Assembly: GCF_000143415.4 (NCBI RefSeq) | Contig: NW_003314269.1 | Coordinates: 2,907,060 to 2,971,059 of the forward strand | DNA from: Selaginella moellendorffii | Taxonomy: Eukaryota; Streptophyta; Lycopodiopsida; Selaginellales; Selaginellaceae | Length of the DNA: 64,000 bases | Direction: 5' to 3' | Shown here: positions 23,680 through 33,945 of the stretch, one piece after another | Layout: each line of letters begins with the position of its first letter | Position numbering within the stretch: the stretch's first letter is position 1 | The notes under the pieces: generated by a model | Seen by the model: only the letters and a program-made list of their open reading frames with translations | What the model was told of the DNA's origin: nothing | Database searches by the model: none | Position numbers and translations under genes: made by a program

Positions 23680-26096
23680 ATGGCTTGGAGAATGCCGCGG
23701 GCGCTGCCGCCGGAGCCGCTGCGCAATCCATCGCATCGGCGCCTTGGATTTCCGTGCGCGGCATCGGCGGAAGGATCGCGATGGGTGCATTTTGTAGGGA
23801 TTGGCGGCACTGGATTGTCCCCTCTCGCTTTGCTAGCGCTCAAGCAGGTATGCTTGTTATTTCTGGTAGTAGTTACTGACATTGTGGCCATCCCAATGCA
23901 GGGATGGAAGGTTTCTGGATCTGATGCTACATGGAGCAATAAATTGAGATCGCTGGAAGAAGCTGGTGCCATCGTTCATGCCGGCCATGACGAGCGTTGG
24001 CTTCGCGACTGTGGGATTTTTCCCGATGCTGTTGTGGTGTCTAGTGCGATTCCTGCCGAAAACGAAGAAGTTGTAGCTGCTCGCCGTCAAGGCTTACGAG
24101 TGTAAGTGAAGCACCACCCAGTAGAAACGTAACTTCAATTTTTTTTAATTTTATTTTTCCTGCCAGAATCAAACGAAAGGAATGGCTGGGTGAGATCACC
24201 GAAGATTATGAGCTTATTGCTGTGGCTGGAACTCATGGTATGACGCTTTGAATCCGCTAATACACTTCGCTCTAAACTCGAGAATGCAGGCAAGAGTACC
24301 ACCACGGCGATGCTGACCGTTGTTCTTCAAAGTTTCAGTGATGATATTACGGCCATCGTTGGTGCTGACGTCCCACAGGTAGCTGTTGTTCTATTGTAGT
24401 GACAACCGTTTCCCAGCAAGTTTGCAGTTGGCTGGCGGTAATATGGCTTATGGAAAAGGAGGCCGTTTCGTCCTAGAGGTGTGCTCTTCACACTAGATCC
24501 CAGGCATGTAAAGTTGTGTATGTGTTTTTGTTCTTCCTGATAGAATGTTTTGTTCCAGGCAGACGAGTACGATGGCTGTTTTCTGGGCGTTTCGCCTTCC
24601 CTCGCAATTGTCACTAGCGTGGAATGGGAGCATGTCGACATGTTCCCGGACGAGGTATAGTGTCGGTCTCTCTCTTTTTGTTTTTAATTGTCTACAGATC
24701 AAGCTGTCTAGCAGGCGTCCGTGCGAGAAATGTTCAAGCATTTTATTTCCCGGATCAAGCCGGACGGCTGCCTGATAATTTGTGGCGACAGGTTCTTTCT
24801 GCGATGTTCATTGTTTTGCCAACGTAATCCTTCTCTTCAGTGCAGGGACGCGATCCTTGATCACTAGCCTCGAGCAATATTCCAAACAGGCTTCTAGGAA
24901 ACTCACATATGGCCTTCACGAACAAAATGATTGGCGAGCAATCATGCTTGTGCCAAACATCTTGGGTGGTACAGATTATGTTGCTGTATAATTTCGTCAC
25001 TCGGCACTTCGGCAACATGGGAGGGACTAATGATTTATATTGCGTGAATGCAGGTGTACAGGAATAGGCCCATGGCCAGGGTCAGCTTGAAGCTTCCGGG
25101 CACATACAACGTACTCAACTCTCTAGCGGTAAGCCTTTGTTGAGTTTGCGTATTTAGATCCTTTTGTCGTTTGCTCACCTTCGATGTCCAGGTTCTCGCG
25201 GCAGTGTCACTGTTGGCATTCAAAGGCAAAGGATCATGTGATGAATCTGGCCAGCTGAAAGCCATGGCAGTGGCTGCACAAGCCGCCAGCAGCGCCTTGC
25301 AAAGCTTCCAGGGGCTCCGCCGGCGCTTCGAGTACGTAGGAACCGTACGAAGGTGTGACATATATGACGATTACGCGCATCATCCGACGGAGGTCCGCGC
25401 TGTTCTTCAAGCAGCTCGTCAGAGATTTGATAAGCAGCCGATTTGGGTGGTTTTTCAGCCACACACATACAGGTAAGTTTCGGCCTCGTTCTTGGCGTTG
25501 CTTCTTTTTCACGGTATGACAAGATGGTGCATGCAGTCGTATCGCCAACCTGCTACAGGACTTTGCTCCGGCATTTAGCGGTGCCAATAGAGTGATCGTG
25601 ACGGAGGCCAGTATTCTTTTCTCTTGTCCTTATAAAATATTGCTTGCTCTGAGTTCGTACCTACATTGTGGCAGATTTTTTCGGCCAGAGAGAACAACGT
25701 TTGGGAACTTAGCGGCGCGGACTTGGTCTCCGTTATTACAGGCCCACCTGCGATGTTCATACCAACCTTGGTGAGTGCTTAGCTAGCTCCTTGAGGCGTG
25801 CTTGTTTTTGCCTCTGACCACGCATGCACATATCCAGGACGAAGTTATAGAACGTCTCTCTTGGGAGCTCACAGCGCTGGAGGAGAACGAAGTCAACAAA
25901 GGGGGGAATATCGTACTCCTTACGCTCGGTGCAGGTTTGTTTGATTCCAATTTTTTAGTTTTTTAGTTTTTTTTTGCGCTCTCTACTCAAATCTTTTGAC
26001 GAGACAATGCTTTTATTGCTCGCATCATCAGGTGATGTAACAAGTGTTGGACCGAAACTCCTTGACGCTCTCGCTTCCTCCCGTGAGAGAGATTGA
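23680..26096 (+). CDS. MURC: UDP-N-acetylmuramate--L-alanine ligase, plastid type
   Basis: Fourteen exons: 23680-23847, 23902-24101, 24167-24237, 24290-24378, 24428-24478, 24559-24654, 24715-24791, 24841-24985, 25054-25128, 25192-25472, 25537-25606, 25675-25770, 25838-25934, 26032-26096. They sum to 1581 nt, 526 residues. The protein has a short basic Ser/Ala-containing leader (1-33, possible transit peptide), GIGGTG (40-45) for the UDP-sugar Rossmann fold, the ATP loop GTHGKST (144-150), ADEYD (194-198), DDYAHHPTE (383-391) and FQPHTYR. All are MurC signatures, and the length equals bacterial MurC plus a leader. MurC adds L-alanine to UDP-MurNAc, the first amino acid of the peptidoglycan stem. 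In bryophytes and lycophytes this pathway acts on the plastid envelope and in plastid division. Exon 11 appears to end at a GC donor. All motifs are intact, so it is probably functional. Confidence 0.93.
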
Positions 26097-27001
26097 AAGA
26101 GCCATGGATTAGATTTCAACAATTCAAGCAGTGGGTCACTGGCGCACCGATAAAAAATTTACGTCCAAACACGTGCCACCGCCATGCGCAGAAAGAACCC
26201 AGGAAAAACAGCTCCCTTCTTCTAAGTTCTTTACCAAGCTCGGAGAAAAAATGGAGAGAGAGAGGGCAAACATTTTGTCCAAGGGGTTGACCAACTTATA
26301 ACGGAATGGTTGAATTGACCAGCCGCATATCCTGTAAGCGCGTTGATGCGCTAAACGACGCCTGGAATGTTTTCCCGCTTATGGCGGGGTTTGACCGTGA
26401 CCGAGAGAATCGCGTCCCTTGGATACCGCCACGTGCCACACCGACATGCTGGCGTGGGCTACCAAGGTCGGTGTCGCGTCGACGGTGGCCAGCCCAATTT
26501 GCACACGTGTCTACAGCAGGGCGTCCGCCCGTTTCAAATTTAAAACCTAGGGCAGCGGTGGCAGGAATATCCTCAAAGCGCGCGGGAAGGGACGAGGAAG
26601 GCGGGCCGGGCAAATGCGCCTGGATGGACCCCCGCGAAGCTTCGTCAAAGGCGGCAGAGCAAGCAAACGAGAGATTGATCTTATCTTGCGGATCTTTCGT
26701 GCGATCCAGGACCGATAAGCTCCTCGAATTGATATCGCGCACACTCCACTCGAGATAGACGAGAACGCGATAGGAATCGAGAAAAATGTGTGTGTGGGTT
26801 GCGAGAAAAAGGCCTCGCTTGTCTGTCAATCAGGCCATCGCGCGAGCAGATGAGCAGCAATTTCTACAGGGGATCTAGCATGAGTTTTAGAGCTGATGAA
26901 ATAGGACTCTCTATAACTTTCTTCTTTCATTTGGGGGGAATCTACTAAGTAGATTATTCACTAGGTCGGTTTTTGGTGAAGAAGTTCCAGTTCTCCCCTC
27001 C

Positions 27002-27039
<38 letters not shown>

Positions 27040-27442
27040 AGAAGGAAGAAAAGGTGTTTTTTTTTCTTTGTTTGGGTTTGAGCGTGGGCGGTGCAAAGGA
27101 CGCGCACGCAACCATCAAAACCAAAGAGTGGCAAAATACTGAGGAATTCGAAGTCGTGTTCCGACTGTTGTGCTGTTGTACAACAGCTCAGACACTCTCC
27201 ACTGTTTTAATCGGAAAGGGCTTGAATCGCTGCCGACAAAATCATGTAGCTTTTGAAATCTAGGAGCAGGATCCATTCAGCACACCAGGCAAGGAGCAGT
27301 GGTAGCAAAGCAGCAGTAGCCACAAGGGAAAAAAAAATACAATCTAGCGAGAGCGATCCAGATTCCAGAACGAGTGAGAGAGAGCTAGGGAGCTTCACTT
27401 GGATGAAGCCTCGTGACGAGCGGCAGCAACAAACGCGCTGTG
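26097..27442. other. Intergenic region and 5' leader of the ERF gene
   Basis: About 1.3 kb without a convincing gene. Frames of 150-177 codons on both strands near 26300-26830 show no family motif and overlap each other. A (CT)n tract lies at 27004-27036, probably in the ERF promoter or leader. Short T runs and AG-rich stretches follow. Confidence 0.5.
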
Positions 27443-29243
27443 ATGATCGCTCCGCCGAGAATACTATCCGTCCAGCCAGCCACGAGGATAATCAAGTCAG
27501 CAAGTAAGCAGCCGATCATCACAGCAAAATTCGCTTCTTCGAGATCGAAGGTGGAGTTCCCCGGGGGTGGCGGTGATTTTCATCGTCGGCAAGATCGCAG
27601 TGGTGGCGATGGTGGTGGTGGCGGTGCCAGTGGCGGTGGGAAGGAGGAGCAAGAGGAGGAGGAAGAGTCAAGCACCGCCAAGAGGCCGCGGCTCCAGGAT
27701 CCTCATCAAGAAGAACACCACGATCAGCAAGCTCGATCACTGCGGAGCTCCGATTTCCATGTAGACCCGCGGCAGATACCGGGATTCATGGATGGGAGGG
27801 GTGAGATTTTGACCCAGGAACGGTCGCTAATGGTGAGCGTCCTCTCTCACGTCGGTCAATCGGGTAGTACGTCGACTAGCAGTAGCTCCTCGCCTTTCGC
27901 CGGCGATTCCTCTTCCAGGATGATCATCCCGCAGGACCAGCGCCGCGGTGACGATCAGCAAGCGCTCGAGCAGGCGCAAGCTTCACACAAGCGGCAGCGG
28001 GATGTGGAGCAATTAGACTGGAGCTACGAGTATGATCACGAGTTTAAACCGGAGGCTCTAGGAGCAAGTGGCTCCGGCGATCGACCGGCAATGCATGTCG
28101 CGTCAATCGGGCAAGCTCGATCGGTCTCATCGATCACAGCGCAGCAGGCACAGGCCCAGCTGCAGCAGCAGCAGCAGCAATCTCACGATCATCAGCGAGG
28201 TATGTGCACGTTACATCAAAGCGTATACGGATCGAATCGAATCCATCCTCTTGTTCAAATCCTAGATTCCCGAATACGATCGTCCGCAATGCTCGATGCT
28301 CAAAATCCAGCTTTGCCGCGAGAAAAGCATCCATTCTTGCTCGATCTCTTTCTAACTTCTCGTCTTTGTTTTCTCTCTCAATGCAGGAGGAACAGCGCTA
28401 GCGCCGGCGCAAGCGCGCGGAGCGGGCGATCAGCGCCAGCAGCAACAACAGCAAGAGAATCCAAGGCCGCGATACCGCGGCGTTCGCCGGCGGCCATGGG
28501 GGAAGTGGGCGGCAGAGATTAGGGATCCCAAGAAGGCGGCACGGGTATGGCTGGGAACCTACGACACCGCCGAGGGCGCGGCCAGGGCGTACGACGCAGC
28601 GGCCATCAATTTCCGTGGCCACAGGGCCAAGCTCAACTTCCCAGACGAGTACCACAGCCGCCAGAGGCAGCGCGAGCAAGAGAGGAAGCAGCAGCAGGAA
28701 GCGCAGCAGCTGATGCAATCCAGGGCGGCCGCCGCGGCAGCGCAAGCGAGCACCACTCCCCCTCCCACTCCTCGTCCTCCTCCCGCTACGGCGTCTTTCG
28801 CATGGCCGCAGAGCGCGCAGAGCTTGTTCCACGCATCGGTGCTCCAGCAGGAGCAACTTAGGGTTCTTGGCTATCGCCCGCCATTCCTCCAGCAATCGCC
28901 ATCCGTTGGATTCTCCTCCCAGCAGCAGCAGCAGCTCCAGCAGGCCCAGCAAACCCAGATTCACGAGCAGCAGATCCATCGCCAGCAACAAATCCAGCAG
29001 AGCCTAGCCCAGCTGCCGCGATTTGGAGTGGAAGAACAGGATCCACAGCATCAAGAGCAGCAGCGCAGGCGGCAAGAGATTCTTTTGCAGCACCATTTGC
29101 TCCGGCAGCAGCAGCATCAGCAGCAGCAGCAGCAGATGATCGAGAATTTGTTCTCGCAAGAATGGCATCACGAGCAGAGCTTCAATCCATTCGAACTCGA
29201 CGAGGAGGAGGAGAGCGATCCTCGTCCCCCTCCTCCGTCATAG
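27443..29243 (+). CDS. AP2/ERF transcription factor with polyglutamine tail
   Basis: Two exons, 27443-28199 and 28387-29243, joined in phase 1 (intron 187 nt), encode 537 residues. The N-terminal 250 residues are low complexity (Gly, Ser, Gln, acidic). One AP2 domain spans about 282-340 with [19 protein letters not shown] and [18 protein letters not shown]. The Ala and Asp at the DNA-contacting positions put it in the ERF rather than DREB class, nearest to group X (ABR1/RAP2.6-like) by my memory of the domain. The C-terminal 190 residues are rich in Gln with proline runs and an acidic end (ELDEEEESD), probably an activation region. ERF proteins bind GCC-box promoters in the nucleus, often in stress responses. 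The in-frame ATG at 27443 is the first; a shorter start is possible. Confidence 0.88.
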
Positions 29244-30005
29244 CAATCAGTGTTCTTCTTTCTTCCTCCCCGGGAGAAGGAAAGCTGTCTATCGTTTTTC
29301 TCTTTTTCGTTCATTCATTCATTCGTCTTCGCATAGATATTGTTTCTAAAAATCCAATTTTGGCGAGTTCGATTCGCAGTTTTTTCTTCTCGGATAAAAT
29401 AATCTGGGCCTTTTTGGATCATATTGCGTGTTCTTTCTAAGACGTATGAACGTAAGCTACTGCTGATTGGCAAATCCAATTAAAACTCCTCACCAAAGAA
29501 AAAAATAAAGGCTAAAAGAAAAAATCGGTGTACCTTGTGTTCTTTGCGTCCGTTTCTTCAACTTCTTCTTGTCTCATTTCCTCCAGCAAACACGAGTCGA
29601 CGATTTCCACCTCCCCCCGCGAGATGAGATGGAAAGAGCGAGGGCAATTCATCGCGATTTCGTGTGACACATTGTTCTCGTGGAATCATCTGCTTTGAGC
29701 CTGAAAATTTTGACCCTTTGAGCTAGAGCGAGAGACGAATGACATGGATACAAAAGAACAAAGTGCCGTAGTGCTGATCCCACTTTGAGACATTTTCCTT
29801 GACATTCTCGGCCACGAAAATAGAACTCTCGACACGGTCAACCGGCTTAAAGACACACCTTGCCGTCTTTTATCAAGAGCCCTAATTTCTAGGCGAATGT
29901 AGGGTTAGGGCTGGGTTAAGGCTTTAAAATTGAGCATATTCGTTACCCATTTGGCGGGCAGTTTGAATTTCATGGGACAACCGTTTTAGGGTTCTTCGGG
30001 ACGTC
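29244..30005. other. ERF 3' flank and ankyrin gene promoter
   Basis: No gene seen. The right part carries AGCCCTAATT at 29878-29887, TAGGGTTAGGGC at 29901-29912 and TAGGGTTC at 29988-29995, all upstream of the ankyrin gene's ATG. Confidence 0.5.
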
Positions 30006-30927
30006 ATGGACGATAAGGAGAGGGCCATGGAGCGGCGGCGGCAGCAATCCAAGAAGGAGGAGGCCGCGATCCTCCAGGCACAAGCTCAGGAGCAGGTGCG
30101 CAAGTCCGAGGCGGCCAACAAGCTCCCCACGCGCCAGTTTGCGATCTATGATCTCCAGGGCCGCGGTGCGCCGCCCAAGAACATCTTCGATGCCGCGGAG
30201 ATTGGCGATCACCGGGCGGTGCTCAAGTTCTCCAAGGACAAGGATTTCGATGCCGATGCCAAGGTATGGCATCGCCTAAATTCCTCCTCTGTCTCGATTC
30301 ATCCAAATGGGAGTGTAGGATCGGTATGGAAGAACCGCGCTGATCTGGGCGTCCGATTGCAACCATCTCAAGATTTGCGAGGATCTCATCAAGCTAGGCG
30401 CCAGCATCAATGCGCAAGACACGCACACGAGCAGGTACAAAGAGTGGATTCGTCACAGACATGGTCAAAGAAATTTCGCTACTGATTTGGGGAAATTTTC
30501 TCTCTAGGAAGAAGATCATGATGATGATGAGATGATCGTTTCCTTGCATTGCAGAACTGCTCTCCACTGGGCGGCCAGAGCTGGAAGCTTACCCATTGTC
30601 CGTATCCTTCTATGATCTTCTTCTTCTTCTTCTCCCACTTCTTTTGCTACTCCTTGATCCATCCAAGGCCTGCTCGTCCAATTCGGCGGCAAGATCAACC
30701 GGGAAGATAAGTACGGCCTCACGCCGCTCTACCTCGCGAGAACAAAGGGCATCGAGGGCGAGGACGTCTTCAAATTCCTCCTCTCCGAGGGCGCAGCATT
30801 TAACGAGCACAAGCTCGTCAACATCGCCGATGTGGAGGCCCAAATCCAAGCGGAGATGGATGCCAAGCGCAAAGAGGCGGCGGAGGCGGCGGCGGCGGAA
30901 GCCTCTGGGAATGGTAATGGCGCTTGA
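30006..30927 (+). CDS. Small ankyrin repeat protein
   Basis: Four exons, 30006-30263, 30319-30434, 30555-30601 and 30668-30927, total 681 nt, 226 residues. The N-terminus is a charged helix (MERRRQQSKKEEAAILQAQ) that may form a coiled coil. Ankyrin repeats follow, with clear GRTALIWASDCNHLKICEDLI, TALHWAARAGSLPIVRLLV and GLTPLYLARTKG motifs. The C-terminal tail is an acidic and Ala-rich helix (EAQIQAEMDAKRKEAAEAAA). Such proteins are adaptors for protein binding; no partner is indicated. The next gene starts only 56 bp after the stop codon on the same strand. Splicing rests on good GT-AG sites and frame continuity. Confidence 0.85.
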
Positions 30928-30983
30928 ATGTATTTTCCCTCTTTTACATTTATCCTTTCCAAGAGCCCTAATTTTGCTAAGCT

Positions 30984-33412
30984 ATGGCGGCCTCCCTCCG
31001 CGATGGCGCGCTCTCTTTCCCATTCCAGCGCCACAATCCCGAGCCGGTGAGCTCGAAATATCGCTGCGGCGGCAGGATCAGCATCAAGAGCGCTCGCGCG
31101 TCCACGATCTTGGAACAGGAAGGTAAATCGCGCGGTAGCAGCGATAATCCATCGCTCGCGGCTAGGGTTGAGCGATCCTTGCTCGGCGTGGCGCAAGCAG
31201 GGGAGTCTCCTCGCGCACGGATCCAGTATCTGCTTGATCGGGCCGCGCGGCTGCCGCGGCTCGGGGACGAGGAGCGCGTGGCGGAGAACAGGGTCATGGG
31301 CTGCACTGCACAGGTTTGGCTGACGGCGAGTCTAGATGATGATTCCAGTGGCGCTGCCGCCGTGCACATTGGAGCTGACAGTGATGCCGAGCTGACTCGG
31401 GGATTCTGTGCAGTTCTCCGGGAGGCTCTCGATGGCGCACTGGCGGAAGAGATTGTGGGGCTGTCGCTGGACCTGGCAACCATGGGATTGAGTGGTTCGT
31501 CGTCGCGATCCAACACCTGGTATAATGTGCTCCTTGCTTTACAGAAGCGCGTGAGGCATTTGCTCGCTCGGCGCGAGGGAAAGCGTACGTTTGATCCCTT
31601 TCCTTCGCTGGTCATCACTGCCGATGGATTCAAGCCGGAAGGAAGCTTTGCGATCGCGCAGGTAGGCACGAGAAAGATAAAACTTAGATCTTTCTATATC
31701 GTTCTCATGTCTTTTTTTTTTTTTTTTCCTTCTTGTTACTTAGGCGAAGTATCTGTTGCCAGACGCAACTAAGGTTCAGCTTCTTGCAGATTATCTCAGG
31801 AAGAAGCGCATCGGAGTCGTGGCACATTTTTACATGGACCCCGAAGTTCAGGGTGTTTTGGTTGCTGCTCAGAAGCTATGGCCTCACATCCACATATCAG
31901 ACTCGCTCGTCATGGCGGATCGCGCAGTTAAGATGGCTGACCAAGGCTGTCAGGCCATTGCTGTGCTTGGTGTGGACTTTATGTCCGAGAATGCAAGAGC
32001 AATCTTGGATCAGGCTGGCTACGAAAAGGTTTGTTTCTTTTCTTTTTTGTTGTTAGTGTTATTAATGTGTGGTACTATAGGTTCGTGTTTATCGAATGTC
32101 CAAGGAAAGAATAGGATGCTCACTTGCTGAAGCGGCAGAGAGCTCGTCTTACACAGACTATTTAGAAAATCGCAGTGTAAAGGCTCCAGCTCTGCATGTC
32201 ATCTACATCAACACGTCTCTAGAAACAAAAGCTCGATCTCATTCTTTGGTTCCAACTATTACGTGCACTTCGTCCAACGTTGTCCAGACAGTACTACAGG
32301 TTTGTCTTTCCTTGCTTTGTCTGATAACTCACTTTTGTCGTAACAGGCATTCGCTGAAATACCCGATCTAACTGTGTGGTATGGTCCTGATTCCTACATG
32401 GGTGCCAATCTTGCGGTATTGTTTCAGCAACTTGCAGCTATGGAGGACGATGACATTGCAGCAGTCCATCCTTTGCACAACAAGCGAACAATAGCCTCCC
32501 TGCTGCCGCGTTTTCACTACTTCCAGGTACCCCGAGTCGCAGCTCATTGCCTTTATTAGTTTTTTGACACTGGCACCGTGGCAGAATGGTTCGTGTATCG
32601 TGCACGATATGTTTGGAAAGGATGTTGTGAGCCGGGTCCGGGAAGGTTACGGCGATGCCTATCTCACAGCACACTTCGAGGTTCCAGGGGAAATGTTTAC
32701 TCTTGCAATGGAAGCGAAAAGAAGGGGAATGGGAATTGTAGGATCGACGCAAAACATTCTGGACTTCATCCGGGTCCGGGTCCAGGAAGCCGTGGAACGC
32801 GATTTTGACGATCGTCTCCAGTTTGTGTTGGGAACGGAGTCCGGAATGATAACTGCTATAGCTGCAGCCGTGCAACACATCCTCAAGGGTGACAAATCGG
32901 CTGGCAAGAGTGCAAGCATAGAAGTGGAGATCATTTTTCCCGTGTCCTCCGATGCTGTGACAACGTCTTCCACGGATAATTCTCTCAGCTCTTCGGCCTT
33001 CACAATTGTCCCAGGCGTTTCCTCTGGCGAAGGATGCTCACTAAGTGGAGGATGTGCTTCCTGTCCATACATGAAGGTAAAGCTTTGCTATTATCTCGCT
33101 GCGTTTTTTACTCTCTCCATCTCTCGGTGTAGATGAATTCGCTAGATGCGCTACTACGAGTTTGTGCGCTAGCTGGGACGCACAAGGAAGATTTTCTGTC
33201 TGCGCACGAGATCAAGCACATGAAAAGGGACGTCGGTGGCCAATCCATGACCCAACTTGGATGTGCTCCCATACTCTACATGCGCCATTTCCAGGTACGT
33301 GAAAAATCCATCTCTAAATCTCTACGTGGCTTTGAACGCGTGAGGTTCCTTTGCGCAGTCCCAGAACAAGTTACCAGAAGAGCTCAAGCAGCGCATTATT
33401 ACCAGTGCCTGA
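30984..33412 (+). CDS. QS: Quinolinate synthase, plastid, SufE-NadA fusion
   Basis: Seven exons, 30984-31661, 31744-32028, 32081-32299, 32347-32526, 32585-33076, 33133-33294 and 33359-33412, total 2070 nt, 689 residues. A transit-like leader is followed by a SufE domain (about 65-225) with the sulfur-accepting Cys107 in NRVMGCTAQVW. The NadA domain follows (about 228-689), with HFYMDPEVQG, SDSLVMADRAVKMA, GVDFMSENA, TCTSSNVV, VWYGPDSYMGANL, HFEVPGEMF and a GTESGMI motif. A Cys-rich insert ends in GCSLSGGCASCPYMK (Cys 605, 611, 614). NadA condenses iminoaspartate with dihydroxyacetone phosphate to quinolinate, using a 4Fe-4S cluster that the SufE part helps build. This is the first committed stage of NAD synthesis from aspartate in plastids. 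The domain order is the normal plant fusion. Confidence 0.95.
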
Positions 33413-33945
33413 TCGTGGAGTGTTCTTTTCGAGTTTCGATTAACTTGTCCTCGACACTTTGCAGTCAAGCTAATCTCGTCATTTCCGACATGAAAACATG
33501 AATAATCTGGTGGAAAAGTCGCGAGGATCTGATAAATCCCTTTCTCGCATTTTCTCATCGAAAGCAAATATTGTTTTTCCGGATAAGAATCGATCGATCT
33601 AAACGTGTGCTGATTAAAATATCGTAAAATCTTTATAGTACTGATTTACACTAAGTTCAACGTTGCATTCAATTCTCCGCGTGCGAGTGGGAAAACAGCT
33701 TTGAAAAAGAATCATTTAACAATGCTGGTGGTCATCTTGTAAAAATCATTGCCATGGTTGGCAATTTTAATCCAAACAAGGAACACATGATCCATTTTAA
33801 GAGCCAAAGTGCTGGAAATATTTATAGGCGGTCTCCTTTTGCGTGCTCTCCTAAAGTCTAGATTTCTTCCAGTTTTCTTTGTCCTTCCATGCTTCTTGGA
33901 GGGGCAAGCCAGTGAGAAAAAGAAGAGAGGAGACGAGGAGCCGCT
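33413..33945. other. Intergenic between quinolinate synthase and the OPT gene
   Basis: About 530 bases with no gene recognised. The left part is the probable 3' untranslated region, the right part the OPT leader. Confidence 0.5.

Noticed and set aside
26296-26829. Overlapping frames of 150 and 177 codons on opposite strands
   Set aside because: No motif, no splice context, and compositional bias explains both; treated as promoter DNA.
27004-27036. (CT)n tract considered as a specific regulatory site
   Set aside because: Simple CT repeats are common near plant gene starts (another at 14782); no specific factor can be named.
28398-28991. Minus-strand 197-codon frame opposite the ERF gene
   Set aside because: Antisense to polyglutamine and AP2-domain coding sequence; leucine-rich by composition only.
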